Source: PFJX01 sp037442845
GTDB lineage: Bacteria > Pseudomonadota > Gammaproteobacteria > Burkholderiales > Thiobacillaceae
DNA: 57,355 bases
Assembly: GCA_037442845.1 (NCBI GenBank)
Contig: JBBIPL010000003.1
Span: 1 to 57,355, forward strand
Reading direction: 5' to 3'
How positions within the stretch are numbered: the stretch's first letter is position 1; every line of letters starts with the position of its first letter. The notes under the pieces were generated by a model. That model had not been told where the DNA came from, did no database searches, and saw only the letters and a program-made list of their open reading frames with translations. Shown here one piece after another: positions 28,483 to 37,261 of this stretch. The translations under genes and the position numbers were made by a program.

Positions 28483-28493
28483 CTGTTTATATT
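28465..28493 (+). promoter_or_regulatory. promoter of the leuA leader
   Basis: TTGCCG (28465-28470), a 17-bp spacer and TATATT (28488-28493) overlap the end of pssA. The predicted start at about 28500 coincides with the ATG of a 27-codon frame at 28501. A 7-bp inverted repeat (28472-28478 with 28492-28498) overlaps the -10 and could be an operator. Confidence 0.6.
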
Positions 28494-28500
28494 CGGTCCC

Positions 28501-28584
28501 ATGCGCGACGCCATCCCCAACGGCCATTTCTTCTGTCTCGTGCGGCTTGCCACCCAGCTGCTGCTGCCCCCGCGCGGGCGCTGA
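28501..28584 (+). CDS. putative leuA leader peptide (27 aa, possibly leaderless)
   Basis: The frame reads MRDAIPNGHFFCLVRLATQL then LLPPRGR. It has five leucines, three of them consecutive CTG codons near the end, followed by an R-G-R that recalls the end of the E. coli leuL peptide. It lies 81 nt before leuA and no ribosome-binding site precedes it. The promoter places the transcript start at or next to the ATG, so it would be a leaderless mRNA. Downstream, the perfect palindrome GCAGTACTGC and a GC hairpin (CCGCCC/GGGCGG) precede leuA, but no T tract is seen. Leucine-dependent attenuation is inferred. Confidence 0.5.
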   Translation: MRDAIPNGHFFCLVRLATQLLLPPRGR

Positions 28585-28665
28585 TCACACATCCCCCCCG
28601 GCAGTACTGCAACGGTTGTTCCTCACCGCCCCAGGCATGGGCGGGCAAGCCATTCGGAGTTCGTC

Positions 28666-30201
<1,536 letters not shown>

Positions 30202-30218
30202 GCGCTGCGCGCCCAGAT

Positions 30219-30246
30219 AAAACGGCGGCCCGCGGGCCGCCGTTTG
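30219..30246. terminator. bidirectional terminator between leuA and the cytochrome gene
   Basis: A near-perfect palindrome, AAACGGCGGCCC followed by its complement GGGCCGCCGTTT, sits between convergent genes. Short T runs lie on both strands, so it can stop transcription from either side. Confidence 0.8.
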
Positions 30247-30281
30247 CATGCCGCATGCGCCAGTTCAGCGGCGCGGCAGGC

Positions 30282-31406
30282 TCAGCGCATGGGCTGGCTG
30301 GCGTAGTACTCGGCGATGGTCTGGATGTCGGCGTCGTTGAGCGGGGCGCCCATGGCGTGCATGGCGGACTGGGCGCGCTTGCCTTCGCGGTAATCCTTCA
30401 GCGCTTTCACCAGATAGCCCACCGGTTGGCCTTCCAGGTGAGGCGCCGCCATGGTTGCGCCAGCCGCCTGCGGGCCATGGCACTTGTCGCAGCGTTCGGC
30501 CCACTGCGCGCCCGCGGTGGGCTTGCCGATCACCGCCTTGGCGGGGCTCTGCACGCTGTAGAAGGCGGCGATGTGCTCCAGGTCCTTGTCCTTGACCCCG
30601 GCGAGCATGGTCTTCATTTCAGGGTGTCCGCGCATGCCGGCGAGATACTGCTTCATGGTCGTGAACAGGTAACGGGCATCCTGGCCCGCCAGGCTGGGCG
30701 TCTTGGCGTCGGCGCTTTGGCCTTGCTGGCCATGGCAGCCGCCGCACTTGCCGGAGAGCGGCTCGCCCAGGGCGGCATCGCCGACCCCCGGCTTCTCGCG
30801 CGTCGCGGCGGGTTGCGCGGCGAAATACAGGGCGATGCCTTCCACCGCGACCATGTCCAGCTTGTCCACGTGAGCGGCCATCACGGCATCCTTGCGGCTG
30901 CCGCCATCCTTGTAGGCCAGGATGGCGGTCTTCAGGTAGCCGGGGTGCTGGCCCGCCAGACTGGGCGTGCCCTTGATGCGGCTGTTGCCGTCCTCGCCAT
31001 GACAGGCGAAGCAGGCGGCGGCGGCCACCTTGCCGGCGGCCAGGGCGTCACCGCCACCCATGCTGGCGGGCGTGGCCGCTTTCTGGCTGGCGTAGTAGGC
31101 GCTGATGTTGGCGACATCGGCTTCGCTCAATTCAGTCGAAAGTTGCTGCAGGGCGATGTGCTGGCGGGCCCCGGTGCGGTAACCGTTGAGGGCGTTGAGC
31201 AGATACGCTTCCTTCTGGCCGCCCAGGTTGGGGATGTCCGGCCCGGCGCCCTTGCCGTCGAGGCCATGGCAGCTGGCGCACTTGGCCTCGGCGACCGCCT
31301 TGCCGGCGGCCAGGTCGCTCCGCGGAGCGGGAGTTTCGGCGGGTTGTTCGCGCGAGCAGGCGGCGAGCAACAGGGAAGCAAGAAGCAGCGAGGGAAGATG
31401 TTTCAT
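30282..31406 (-). CDS. tetrahaem c-type cytochrome lipoprotein
   Basis: The 374-residue precursor has a lipobox (LAAC, C17). Four class I cytochrome c modules follow, with haem sites CASCH (43-47), CFACH (132-136), CGGCH (221-225) and CDKCH (306-310) at an almost constant 85-89 residue spacing. Each module continues with a PNLGGQ/PSLAGQ/PHLEGQ-Y segment and a later Met, as in cytochrome c4/c553 domains. It is thus a quadruplicated c4-like protein anchored in the periplasm. The next gene upstream, also a haem protein, is probably in the same transcript. The redox partner is unknown. Confidence 0.9.
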   Translation of the reverse strand: MKHLPSLLLASLLLAACSREQPAETPAPRSDLAAGKAVAEAKCASCHGLDGKGAGPDIPNLGGQKEAYLLNALNGYRTGARQHIALQQLSTELSEADVANISAYYASQKAATPASMGGGDALAAGKVAAAACFACHGEDGNSRIKGTPSLAGQHPGYLKTAILAYKDGGSRKDAVMAAHVDKLDMVAVEGIALYFAAQPAATREKPGVGDAALGEPLSGKCGGCHGQQGQSADAKTPSLAGQDARYLFTTMKQYLAGMRGHPEMKTMLAGVKDKDLEHIAAFYSVQSPAKAVIGKPTAGAQWAERCDKCHGPQAAGATMAAPHLEGQPVGYLVKALKDYREGKRAQSAMHAMGAPLNDADIQTIAEYYASQPMR

Positions 31407-31414
31407 GATGGCCT

Positions 31415-31442
31415 CGGTCGTAGTCGTAGGTCGCAGGATCGT
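31415..31442 (-). repeat. single-armed heptad array (ACGACCN-like units)
   Basis: On the minus strand four 7-nt units, ACGATCC, TGCGACC, TACGACT and ACGACCG, run in phase just upstream of the tetrahaem cytochrome start. No complementary arm is seen. It has the period of the palindromic elements but only one arm, so it is called with less confidence. Confidence 0.45.
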
Positions 31443-31454
31443 GAACGGGGTGGT

Positions 31455-32228
31455 TCAGCGCTGGATGCAGGGAACCCTGCCGTCGTCTTCGGTGATCGCC
31501 TGCGGCGGCTTGAAGAACCACATCTGCCACATGGAGATGCCCCACATCGCGGCGAAGGATAGGCCCATGAAGGCGCCGGAGATGATCACCACCCAGGCGA
31601 AGCCGGTCCACACCTTGGTCAGGTACCAGGATGCCACGTCGGTGATCAGCACCAGGAAGGGGGTGGCGATAAGCGCGCACTTCAGCCAGATGGGGCGCAT
31701 GTAGGCGTGCGAGAAGATGTAGCCGACGATGAAGAAGATGAAGGTGATGGAGAACAGGTGGATGTGGGAAACCCGTATCAGGGTGTGCAGGTTCATGCCC
31801 TCGTCCTTGGCGGTGACCTTGGATACCCCCTCGAAGTTGCTGAAATCGGGCAGATGCGGGTTGGCCTCGGGCGTATGGCACATCACGCAGTGTTCCTGCA
31901 GGATGGGGTTGATCTTGCCCTCGAATTCCTCCTGCTTCGCGCCCGCGTGCAGCCAGTCGAAGATGACCTGGCGCTTCTCCGCCGGCAGCATGTCCGCCAT
32001 GGAGGCGCGCAGGGAACTTTCCAACCGCGTGCCTTCCGGGTTGCCGCTGTAGGAGATCATCAGGTCCTTGGCGGTGAGCATGGGATCGCCGTCCTTGCCC
32101 GCGTGGTTTTCCCAGACCTGGATCATCGCCATCAGGTAGCCGATGCCGAAGACGATCAGCACCATGCTGAACAGCACGCGCATCGAAAGGGGCAGAAACT
32201 GGAAGTGGATGGATTTCACGATGGTCAT
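31455..32228 (-). CDS. membrane-bound monohaem cytochrome-like protein
   Basis: The 257-residue protein has an N-terminal helix (about 17-37), a periplasmic domain with one haem c site CVMCH (114-118) and three C-terminal helices (about 158-178, 183-203 and 209-235). Histidines in SHIHLFS near the second helix could ligate another cofactor. I do not recognise a characterised family. The ATG at 32228 is preceded by GAGGGCAGCG. It sits 48 nt upstream of the tetrahaem lipoprotein gene, so a quinol- or donor-to-cytochrome relay is plausible. Confidence 0.82.
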   Translation of the reverse strand: MTIVKSIHFQFLPLSMRVLFSMVLIVFGIGYLMAMIQVWENHAGKDGDPMLTAKDLMISYSGNPEGTRLESSLRASMADMLPAEKRQVIFDWLHAGAKQEEFEGKINPILQEHCVMCHTPEANPHLPDFSNFEGVSKVTAKDEGMNLHTLIRVSHIHLFSITFIFFIVGYIFSHAYMRPIWLKCALIATPFLVLITDVASWYLTKVWTGFAWVVIISGAFMGLSFAAMWGISMWQMWFFKPPQAITEDDGRVPCIQR

Positions 32229-32254
32229 GGCGCTGCCCTCAAAGCTGGAGTGGA

Positions 32255-32282
32255 ATATCATAAAATTCTAACTAAATGATAT
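32255..32282. promoter_or_regulatory. AT-rich inverted repeat, candidate operator
   Basis: ATATCAT (32255-32261) and ATGATAT (32276-32282) form a perfect inverted repeat with centres 21 bp apart, two helical turns. It lies 27 nt before the start of the membrane cytochrome gene in an unusually AT-rich patch that probably contains the promoter. Confidence 0.45.
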
Positions 32283-32312
32283 CCAGACCTCCAACTCGCG
32301 CATTGATACGCA

Positions 32313-32669
32313 TCAACGGCGGCTGGGGCTGGGCCGTTCGGGGTTGCGGGCGTACAACGCGGCGGCGGCGAAAAAAGCCAGGGACAGGACGACCTCGACC
32401 AGTCCGAGCTGGCTGGAAAGGCCGCGCTCGGACCAGGCCCGCACCACGCCCTCGGTGAAGTAGAGCCAGATCAGCAGGGTGGACCAGCGGTAGGTGTAGA
32501 CCTTGCCGCGCAGGATGCCGAACAGGGGGGGCAGCAGGGGCAGTACCTTCAGCACCAGCCAGGAACCGCCCGGGCGCAGCGGCGCCAGCCACAGCTCCCA
32601 GGCCACACAAAGGAAGATCAGGGCGACGAGGCTGGCCGAGGCGCTGTAACGGAGCAGCCGGGGGTTCAA
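32313..32669 (-). CDS. DUF2069 inner-membrane protein
   Basis: The 118-residue protein has four likely helices and the DUF2069 core LPLLPPLFGILRGKVYTYRW followed by STLLIWLYFTEG. Its function is unknown. The only start that gives the family N-terminus is TTG at 32669 (read as MNPRLLRYSASAS), which overlaps the hugZ stop as TTGA. In many proteobacteria this family is encoded beside wrbA, as here in wrbA-hugZ-DUF2069. Confidence 0.88.
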   Translation of the reverse strand: MNPRLLRYSASASLVALIFLCVAWELWLAPLRPGGSWLVLKVLPLLPPLFGILRGKVYTYRWSTLLIWLYFTEGVVRAWSERGLSSQLGLVEVVLSLAFFAAAALYARNPERPSPSRR

Positions 32670-33364
32670 GATCGCGCCGCCCGGGCCAGGGCCGCCAGGG
32701 CCTGGCGCGCGCCCTGGGCGTCGACGACGGGGGCGTCGAAGTCGAACCGCAGCACGCCCTGGTCGGCGCGCAGGTCGAAGCCGTCCGGGTCGATGCCGAT
32801 CATCTCCGCATGCCCGGTCTCGACAGCGTGCGCGTGCCGGCAATAGTCGCGCAGGCTGTCGGCGTGGTCGGCATTCATGTGGGTCAGGATGCCTTCTTCC
32901 TGCTCGGCCAGGGGGGAGGGCGGCAGCAGATAGTGCTCCGGATCCACCCAATGGATGCGGCCGAAGCCGCCGATCCAGCGGATGCGCACCGGCTCGATGC
33001 GGTAGAGGCTGAAGTCGTGCATGGCGAAGTAGTCCGCCGCCTGGGGGTGGAAGCGCAGGTAGCGGGGGCCGAGCGCCGATTTGTCCGCCAGCTTCTCCGC
33101 CCGGCCCAGCACGGTGACGCGGCCGGTCACCTGCATGTCCGGCGCGTAGGGCTGGACGATGAGGGAGACGCGGGGGTCGGCGTCGATGTTTTTCGTGTGT
33201 TCCGCCAGGCTGGAGATGAGGATCACCGGCCGGCCCGCGTGATCCAGGATGAAGGGCGCCACCGAGCCGAAAGGGAAGCCTTCCACCCGCCGGGAAATCG
33301 TCGACAGCACGCCGCTGTGCTGAGCGCGGGTGAAGCGGCGGGCTTCGCCGCCGTTGTCGCTCAT
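32666..33364 (-). CDS. HugZ/PNPOx-like flavin or haem-binding protein
   Basis: The 232-residue protein has an N-terminal split-barrel of the pyridoxamine-phosphate-oxidase superfamily (SVAPFILDHAGRPVILISSLAEHTKNI) and a C-terminal DUF2470 domain (EQEEGILTHMNADHADSLRDYC). This two-domain layout matches HugZ-type haem oxygenases, but haem degradation is not shown. The start overlaps the wrbA stop by ATGA. Confidence 0.88.
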   Translation of the reverse strand: MSDNGGEARRFTRAQHSGVLSTISRRVEGFPFGSVAPFILDHAGRPVILISSLAEHTKNIDADPRVSLIVQPYAPDMQVTGRVTVLGRAEKLADKSALGPRYLRFHPQAADYFAMHDFSLYRIEPVRIRWIGGFGRIHWVDPEHYLLPPSPLAEQEEGILTHMNADHADSLRDYCRHAHAVETGHAEMIGIDPDGFDLRADQGVLRFDFDAPVVDAQGARQALAALARAARS

Positions 33365-34101
33365 CGCGCGGGCCCCTCACCCCCAGCCCCCGCTCCGCGC
33401 CCCACGGCTTGCGCTGCATCGCAAGCCGGCTGCGAGGGCGGAATGCGGAGCATTCCGAATTCCCCTCTCGCCCCGCTCGCGGGAGAGGGGGGCGTCGAGC
33501 GCCGCGAGACGGCGGTTAATAGATTGGCGATCTCGGCGAGCCGCCTGCCCTGGGCGAAGGCCAGCTTGCGCTCCTCCTCGGTGATCGGCTCGCGGCCATC
33601 CGGACCGGCCCAGTGGCTGGCGCCGTAGGGGGTGCCGCCGGAGCGGGTGTGGTTCAGTTCCGGGTTGGCATAAGGCAGGCCGACGATGAGCATGCCGTGG
33701 TGCAGGAGGGGCGTCATCATGGACAGCAGCGTGGCTTCCTGGCCGCCATGCAGGCTGGCCGTCGAGGTGAAGACGCAGGCCGGCTTGTCGATCAGGTCGC
33801 CGTTGAGCCACAGCCCCGAGGTGCCGTCCCAGAAGTGCTTCATCGCCGCCGCCATGTTGCCGAAGCGGGTGGGCGAGCCCAGCGCCAGCCCCACGCATTC
33901 GCGCAGGTCGTCGTGGCTGGCGAAGGGGGCGCCGGCGTCGGGCACCAGCCTGGCCGGCGCGTCGCTTTCCGTCATCACCTTGGGCACCGTGCGCAGCCGC
34001 GCGGCCATGCCGGGCGCCGACTCGACGCCATGCGCGATGTGCCGGGCCAGTTGCTGCACGGAACCGTGCAGGCTGTAGTAGAGAACCAGGATTTCCTTCA
34101 T
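33361..34101 (-). CDS. wrbA: WrbA-type NAD(P)H:quinone oxidoreductase with repeat-derived C-terminus
   Basis: WrbA reduces quinones by two electrons using FMN. The N-terminus MKEILVLYYSLHGSVQQLARH is the FMN-phosphate loop. GSPTRFGNMAAAMKHFWDGT, the conserved TSTASLHGGQE and GGTPYGASHWAG follow. The family normally ends soon after GRRLAEIANLL, near residue 200. Here the frame runs about 45 residues further (from STPPSPASGARGEFGML to GEGPAR) through a repeat element before a TGA that still overlaps the hugZ ATG. Confidence 0.93.
   Translation of the reverse strand: MKEILVLYYSLHGSVQQLARHIAHGVESAPGMAARLRTVPKVMTESDAPARLVPDAGAPFASHDDLRECVGLALGSPTRFGNMAAAMKHFWDGTSGLWLNGDLIDKPACVFTSTASLHGGQEATLLSMMTPLLHHGMLIVGLPYANPELNHTRSGGTPYGASHWAGPDGREPITEEERKLAFAQGRRLAEIANLLTAVSRRSTPPSPASGARGEFGMLRIPPSQPACDAAQAVGRGAGAGGEGPAR
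33371..33494 (-). repeat. composite heptad palindrome G at the 3' end of wrbA
   Basis: In phase on the plus strand are CCCCTCA, CCCCCAG, CCCCCGC (33373-33393). Later come CCCCTCT (33462-33468) and the complementary GAGAGGG (33483-33489), giving an 8-bp outer stem. Between them lie two perfect hairpins: CGGCTTGCG/CGCAAGCCG (33405-33413 with 33420-33428) and CGGAATGC/GCATTCCG (33439-33446 with 33450-33457). The unit sequence is shared with element F between secD and secF. The element is translated as the tail of WrbA. Confidence 0.9.
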
Positions 34102-34206
34102 GCGGGACCTTTCAAGAACCCGTTGATGATACCGCGCGGCTTTTTCTGGCGACGACGCCGGCTTTGCCGGAAAATGCCGTTTTCCCGTGAAAGCAGGATT
34201 TCTTCC

Positions 34207-35373
34207 ATGAATCTCCATGAATACCAGGCCAAGGCCGTGCTGCGCGACTATGGCATTCCCACGCCGCGCGGCGTGGTGGTGAGCGAGGCTGGCCAATGCG
34301 CCGCGGCCGCCGCCGAACTGGGCGGCGCCGCCTGGGTGGCCAAGGCGCAGATCCACGCCGGCGGGCGCGGCAAGGCCGGCGGCGTCAAGCTGGTGCGATC
34401 CACCGAGGAACTCGCCGCCGTCGCCGGCCAGTTGCTGGGCAGGCGCCTGACCACCTATCAGAACGCCCCCGACGGCCAGCCGGTGAACCAGCTGCTCATC
34501 GAGGAAACCCTGCCCATCGCCCGCGAGCTGTATCTGTCGATCACCGTCGACCGCGCCGCCGAGCGCATCGGCTTCGTCGCCTCCGCCGCCGGCGGCATGG
34601 AGATCGAGGAAGTGGCGCGCTCTTCGCCCGAGAAGATCCTCAAGGAATGGGTCAACCCGGTCACCGGCTTCATGGACTACCAGGGCCGCAACCTGGCCTT
34701 CGACCTGGGCCTGGAGGGCGAGCAGATCGGCGCCTTCGTGAAACTGGCGAAGACTCTGTACAAGGTTTTCCTGGAGAAGGATCTGGCCCTGCTGGAGATC
34801 AATCCCCTCATCGTCACCGCGGACGGCGAACTGCTGCCGCTCGACTGCAAGATGGGCGTCGAGGACAACGCCCTCTATCGGCAGAAGGCCCTGGCGGCCA
34901 TCGCCGACGCAAGCCAGATCGATGCCAAGGAAGCCGAGGCCCACGCCCACGAGGTGAACTACATCGCCCTGAACGGCAACATCGGCTGCATGGTGAACGG
35001 CGCCGGCCTGGCCATGGCCACCATGGACCTGATCAAGCTTTCCGGCGGCATGCCCGCCAACTTCCTCGACGTGGGCGGCGGCGCCACGGCGGCCACCGTC
35101 GCGCGGGCCTTCAAGATCATCCTCGCCGACCGCAACGTGAAGGCGGTGCTGATCAACATCTTCGGCGGCATCATGCGCTGCGACGTCATCGCCCAGGGCG
35201 TCATCGACGCGGTGAAGGAGGTGGGCGTGACCATCCCCGTGGTGGTGCGCCTGGAGGGCACCAACGTGGACCTGGGGCGCAAGATGTTGGCCGAATCGGG
35301 CTTGGCCATCCAGGCCAGCGAAGACTTGAACGCGGCGGCGAAAATGGCCGTGGCCGCCGCGGGAGGACACTGA
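34207..35373 (+). CDS. sucC: succinyl-CoA synthetase beta subunit
   Basis: This is the ADP/GDP-forming subunit of the TCA-cycle ligase. The 388-residue protein has the ATP-grasp N-terminus MNLHEYQAKAVLRDYGIP, the nucleotide-binding WVAKAQIHAGGRGKAGGVKL, and the C-terminal ligase domain with NFLDVGGGATA and INIFGGIMRCDVIA. It is divergent from wrbA, and sucD starts 1 nt after its stop. Confidence 0.98.
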   Translation: MNLHEYQAKAVLRDYGIPTPRGVVVSEAGQCAAAAAELGGAAWVAKAQIHAGGRGKAGGVKLVRSTEELAAVAGQLLGRRLTTYQNAPDGQPVNQLLIEETLPIARELYLSITVDRAAERIGFVASAAGGMEIEEVARSSPEKILKEWVNPVTGFMDYQGRNLAFDLGLEGEQIGAFVKLAKTLYKVFLEKDLALLEINPLIVTADGELLPLDCKMGVEDNALYRQKALAAIADASQIDAKEAEAHAHEVNYIALNGNIGCMVNGAGLAMATMDLIKLSGGMPANFLDVGGGATAATVARAFKIILADRNVKAVLINIFGGIMRCDVIAQGVIDAVKEVGVTIPVVVRLEGTNVDLGRKMLAESGLAIQASEDLNAAAKMAVAAAGGH

Positions 35374-35374
35374 C

Positions 35375-36253
35375 ATGAGCATCCTGGTCAACAAGGACAC
35401 CCGCGTCATCTGCCAGGGCTTCACCGGCAAGCAGGGCACCTTCCATTCCGAGCAGGCGATTCGCTATGGCACCCGCATGGTGGGCGGCGTCACCCCCGGC
35501 AAGGGCGGCCAGTCGCACCTGAACCTGCCGGTATTCAACACGGTGAAGGACGCGGTGCGCGACACCGGCGCCGACGCCAGCGTCATCTACGTACCCGCCG
35601 CTTTCGCCGCCGACGGCATTCTGGAAGCGGCGGATGCGGGCATCCGGGTGGTGGTGTGCATCACCGAGGGCATCCCGGTGCGCGACATGATCAACGTGAA
35701 AGCGGCGATCCGCGCCAACGGCGCGGTGCTCATCGGCCCCAATTGCCCCGGCGTCATCACCCCGGACGAATGCAAGATCGGCATCATGCCCGGCTTCATC
35801 CACAGGAAAGGCAAGGTGGGCATCGTCTCCCGCTCCGGCACCCTGACCTACGAGGCGGTGTACCAGACCAGCAAACTGGGCCTGGGCCAGAGCACCTGCG
35901 TGGGCATAGGCGGCGATCCCATCAAGGGTCTGGATTTCATCGACTGCCTGGAGAGGTTCCAAGCCGATACGGACACCGAGGCCATCATCCTGGTGGGCGA
36001 GATCGGCGGCAGCCGGGAAGAGGAGGCGGCCGAATACATCAAGGCCCATGTGACCAAGCCGGTGGCCGGCTACATCGCCGGCGTCACCGCGCCGCCGGGC
36101 AAGCGCATGGGCCATGCCGGCGCCATCATCGCCGGCGGCAAGGGCACGGCGGCGGAGAAGATCGCCGCGCTGGAGGCGGCCGGCGTGGTGGTGGCCAAGA
36201 GCCCGGCCGGCCTGGGCGAGGCCTGCGCCGAGGCGATCGCCCGGCGACGCTGA
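35375..36253 (+). CDS. sucD: succinyl-CoA synthetase alpha subunit
   Basis: The 292-residue subunit binds CoA through the N-terminal Rossmann domain (ICQGFTGKQGTFHSEQAI, YGTRMVGGVTPGKGG). It carries the phospho-histidine in RMGHAGAIIAGGKGTA near 245. GTQFH of E. coli is replaced by GTFHSE, a known variant. It is coupled to sucC. An 82-nt gap before holC holds the palindrome TTGGCGCCAA and a near-palindrome around CCATGG, but no T tract. Confidence 0.98.
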   Translation: MSILVNKDTRVICQGFTGKQGTFHSEQAIRYGTRMVGGVTPGKGGQSHLNLPVFNTVKDAVRDTGADASVIYVPAAFAADGILEAADAGIRVVVCITEGIPVRDMINVKAAIRANGAVLIGPNCPGVITPDECKIGIMPGFIHRKGKVGIVSRSGTLTYEAVYQTSKLGLGQSTCVGIGGDPIKGLDFIDCLERFQADTDTEAIILVGEIGGSREEEAAEYIKAHVTKPVAGYIAGVTAPPGKRMGHAGAIIAGGKGTAAEKIAALEAAGVVVAKSPAGLGEACAEAIARRR

Positions 36254-36335
36254 ATGTGGGTGCGCCGGCCATGGCTGGCGTGGCGGACGTAATGGCACTA
36301 ACCTTGGCGCCAACGTGTGACATGCCGCGCCGCCG

Positions 36336-36761
36336 ATGACCCGCATCGATTTCTACTTCAACGCTCCTGCCAAGGCCGAGGTTGCCCGCCGGCTCGCCGC
36401 GAAAACCTTCCAGGCCGGCCAGCGGGCGCTGGTATACAGCCGGCAGCCGGCGCGCTGCGAGGAACTGGACAACCTGTTCTGGACCGCCCAGCAACTCTCC
36501 TTCCTGCCGCACGTGCGTTGCGGCCATGCCCTGGCCGCTGAGACGCCCATCCTCATCGGCGACGATCCGGACCCGTTGGCCAGCGCCGACGTGCTCATCA
36601 ACCTGGAGGACGAGACGCCGGCTTTCTTCGGCCGCTTCGAGCGGGTGATGGAGATCGTCACCACCGACCCCGCCGACCGCGAACGCGCGCGCGCGCGCCT
36701 GCGCTTCTTCCGCGAGCGCGGCTACGCGGTGAATATGCACGACCTGGCGGCCGCGAAATGA
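36336..36761 (+). CDS. holC: DNA polymerase III chi subunit HolC
   Basis: Chi links the clamp loader (through psi) to SSB. The 141-residue protein has the family pattern TRIDFYFN near the start, then LFWTAQQLSFLPHVRCG (E. coli SFIPHGLAG-like) and VLINLEDETPAFFGRFERVMEIV in the middle. holC-valS is a conserved gene pair; here one small gene intervenes. The start of that gene overlaps the holC stop (ATGA). Confidence 0.95.
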   Translation: MTRIDFYFNAPAKAEVARRLAAKTFQAGQRALVYSRQPARCEELDNLFWTAQQLSFLPHVRCGHALAAETPILIGDDPDPLASADVLINLEDETPAFFGRFERVMEIVTTDPADRERARARLRFFRERGYAVNMHDLAAAK

Positions 36762-37165
36762 GCGAGCAGAAGGGCGATCTGTTCGGCAAGATCGATGCCC
36801 TGCTCGACCGCCGCGCCCCCGATGCGCTGCTCGACAAGAGCCTCGAATTCGAGGATTTCCCCCTGCTCACCGAGGTGGTGGACGCGGCGGACGACGCGGA
36901 ACAGCATGAGCGCCGTCGCGGCGATCGGCGCGCACTCGACCGGCGGCTGGGCGACCGCCGCCAGGCCGGACGCCGCGACGGCGACCGCCAGGCCGCACCG
37001 CCGCCGCCCCTGCCCTCCAACATGAGCGCGGACATGGAGCGTCTGGTGATCGCCATGGAGCAGCGGCTGACCGACATGTTCATCCGCCAGCAACTGCGCA
37101 TGGAGGAAGCGGTGCGCAAGGCCATCCGCGACGAAATCGATAGGCATCGCGGCGAGGAAAGCTGA
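36758..37165 (+). CDS. small charged protein of unknown function between holC and valS
   Basis: The 135-residue product shows no family I recognise. It has an acidic N-terminal third (LEFEDFPLLTEVVDAADDAE), a central Arg/Asp-rich low-complexity stretch (RRGDRRALDRRLGDRRQAGR), a PPPPLP hinge and an amphipathic C-terminal helix (MERLVIAMEQRLTDMFIRQQ). ATGA coupling to holC and the clean codon pattern indicate a real gene. A replisome-related role would be guesswork. Confidence 0.8.
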   Translation: MSEQKGDLFGKIDALLDRRAPDALLDKSLEFEDFPLLTEVVDAADDAEQHERRRGDRRALDRRLGDRRQAGRRDGDRQAAPPPPLPSNMSADMERLVIAMEQRLTDMFIRQQLRMEEAVRKAIRDEIDRHRGEES

Positions 37166-37192
37166 TCTCCGCGAGCGGGCCGGGGCTGCCCG

Positions 37193-37198
37193 TATAAT
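37193..37198 (+). promoter_or_regulatory. candidate -10 box of valS
   Basis: A perfect TATAAT lies 64 nt before the valS ATG in the gap after the small charged gene. The -35 position is GC-rich and unconvincing, so this is a weak call. Confidence 0.35.
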
Positions 37199-37261
37199 TC
37201 AATGCTTTCGTTGATCCGAGGCGCGGCCCATTCCGCGCCTCGTGTTTTTCAGGACCGCAGC

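Noticed and set aside
36254..36335. TTGGCGCCAA and CCATGG-centred palindromes after sucD as a terminator
   Set aside because: There is no T tract and the stems are short. Such palindromes are expected by chance in GC-rich DNA.
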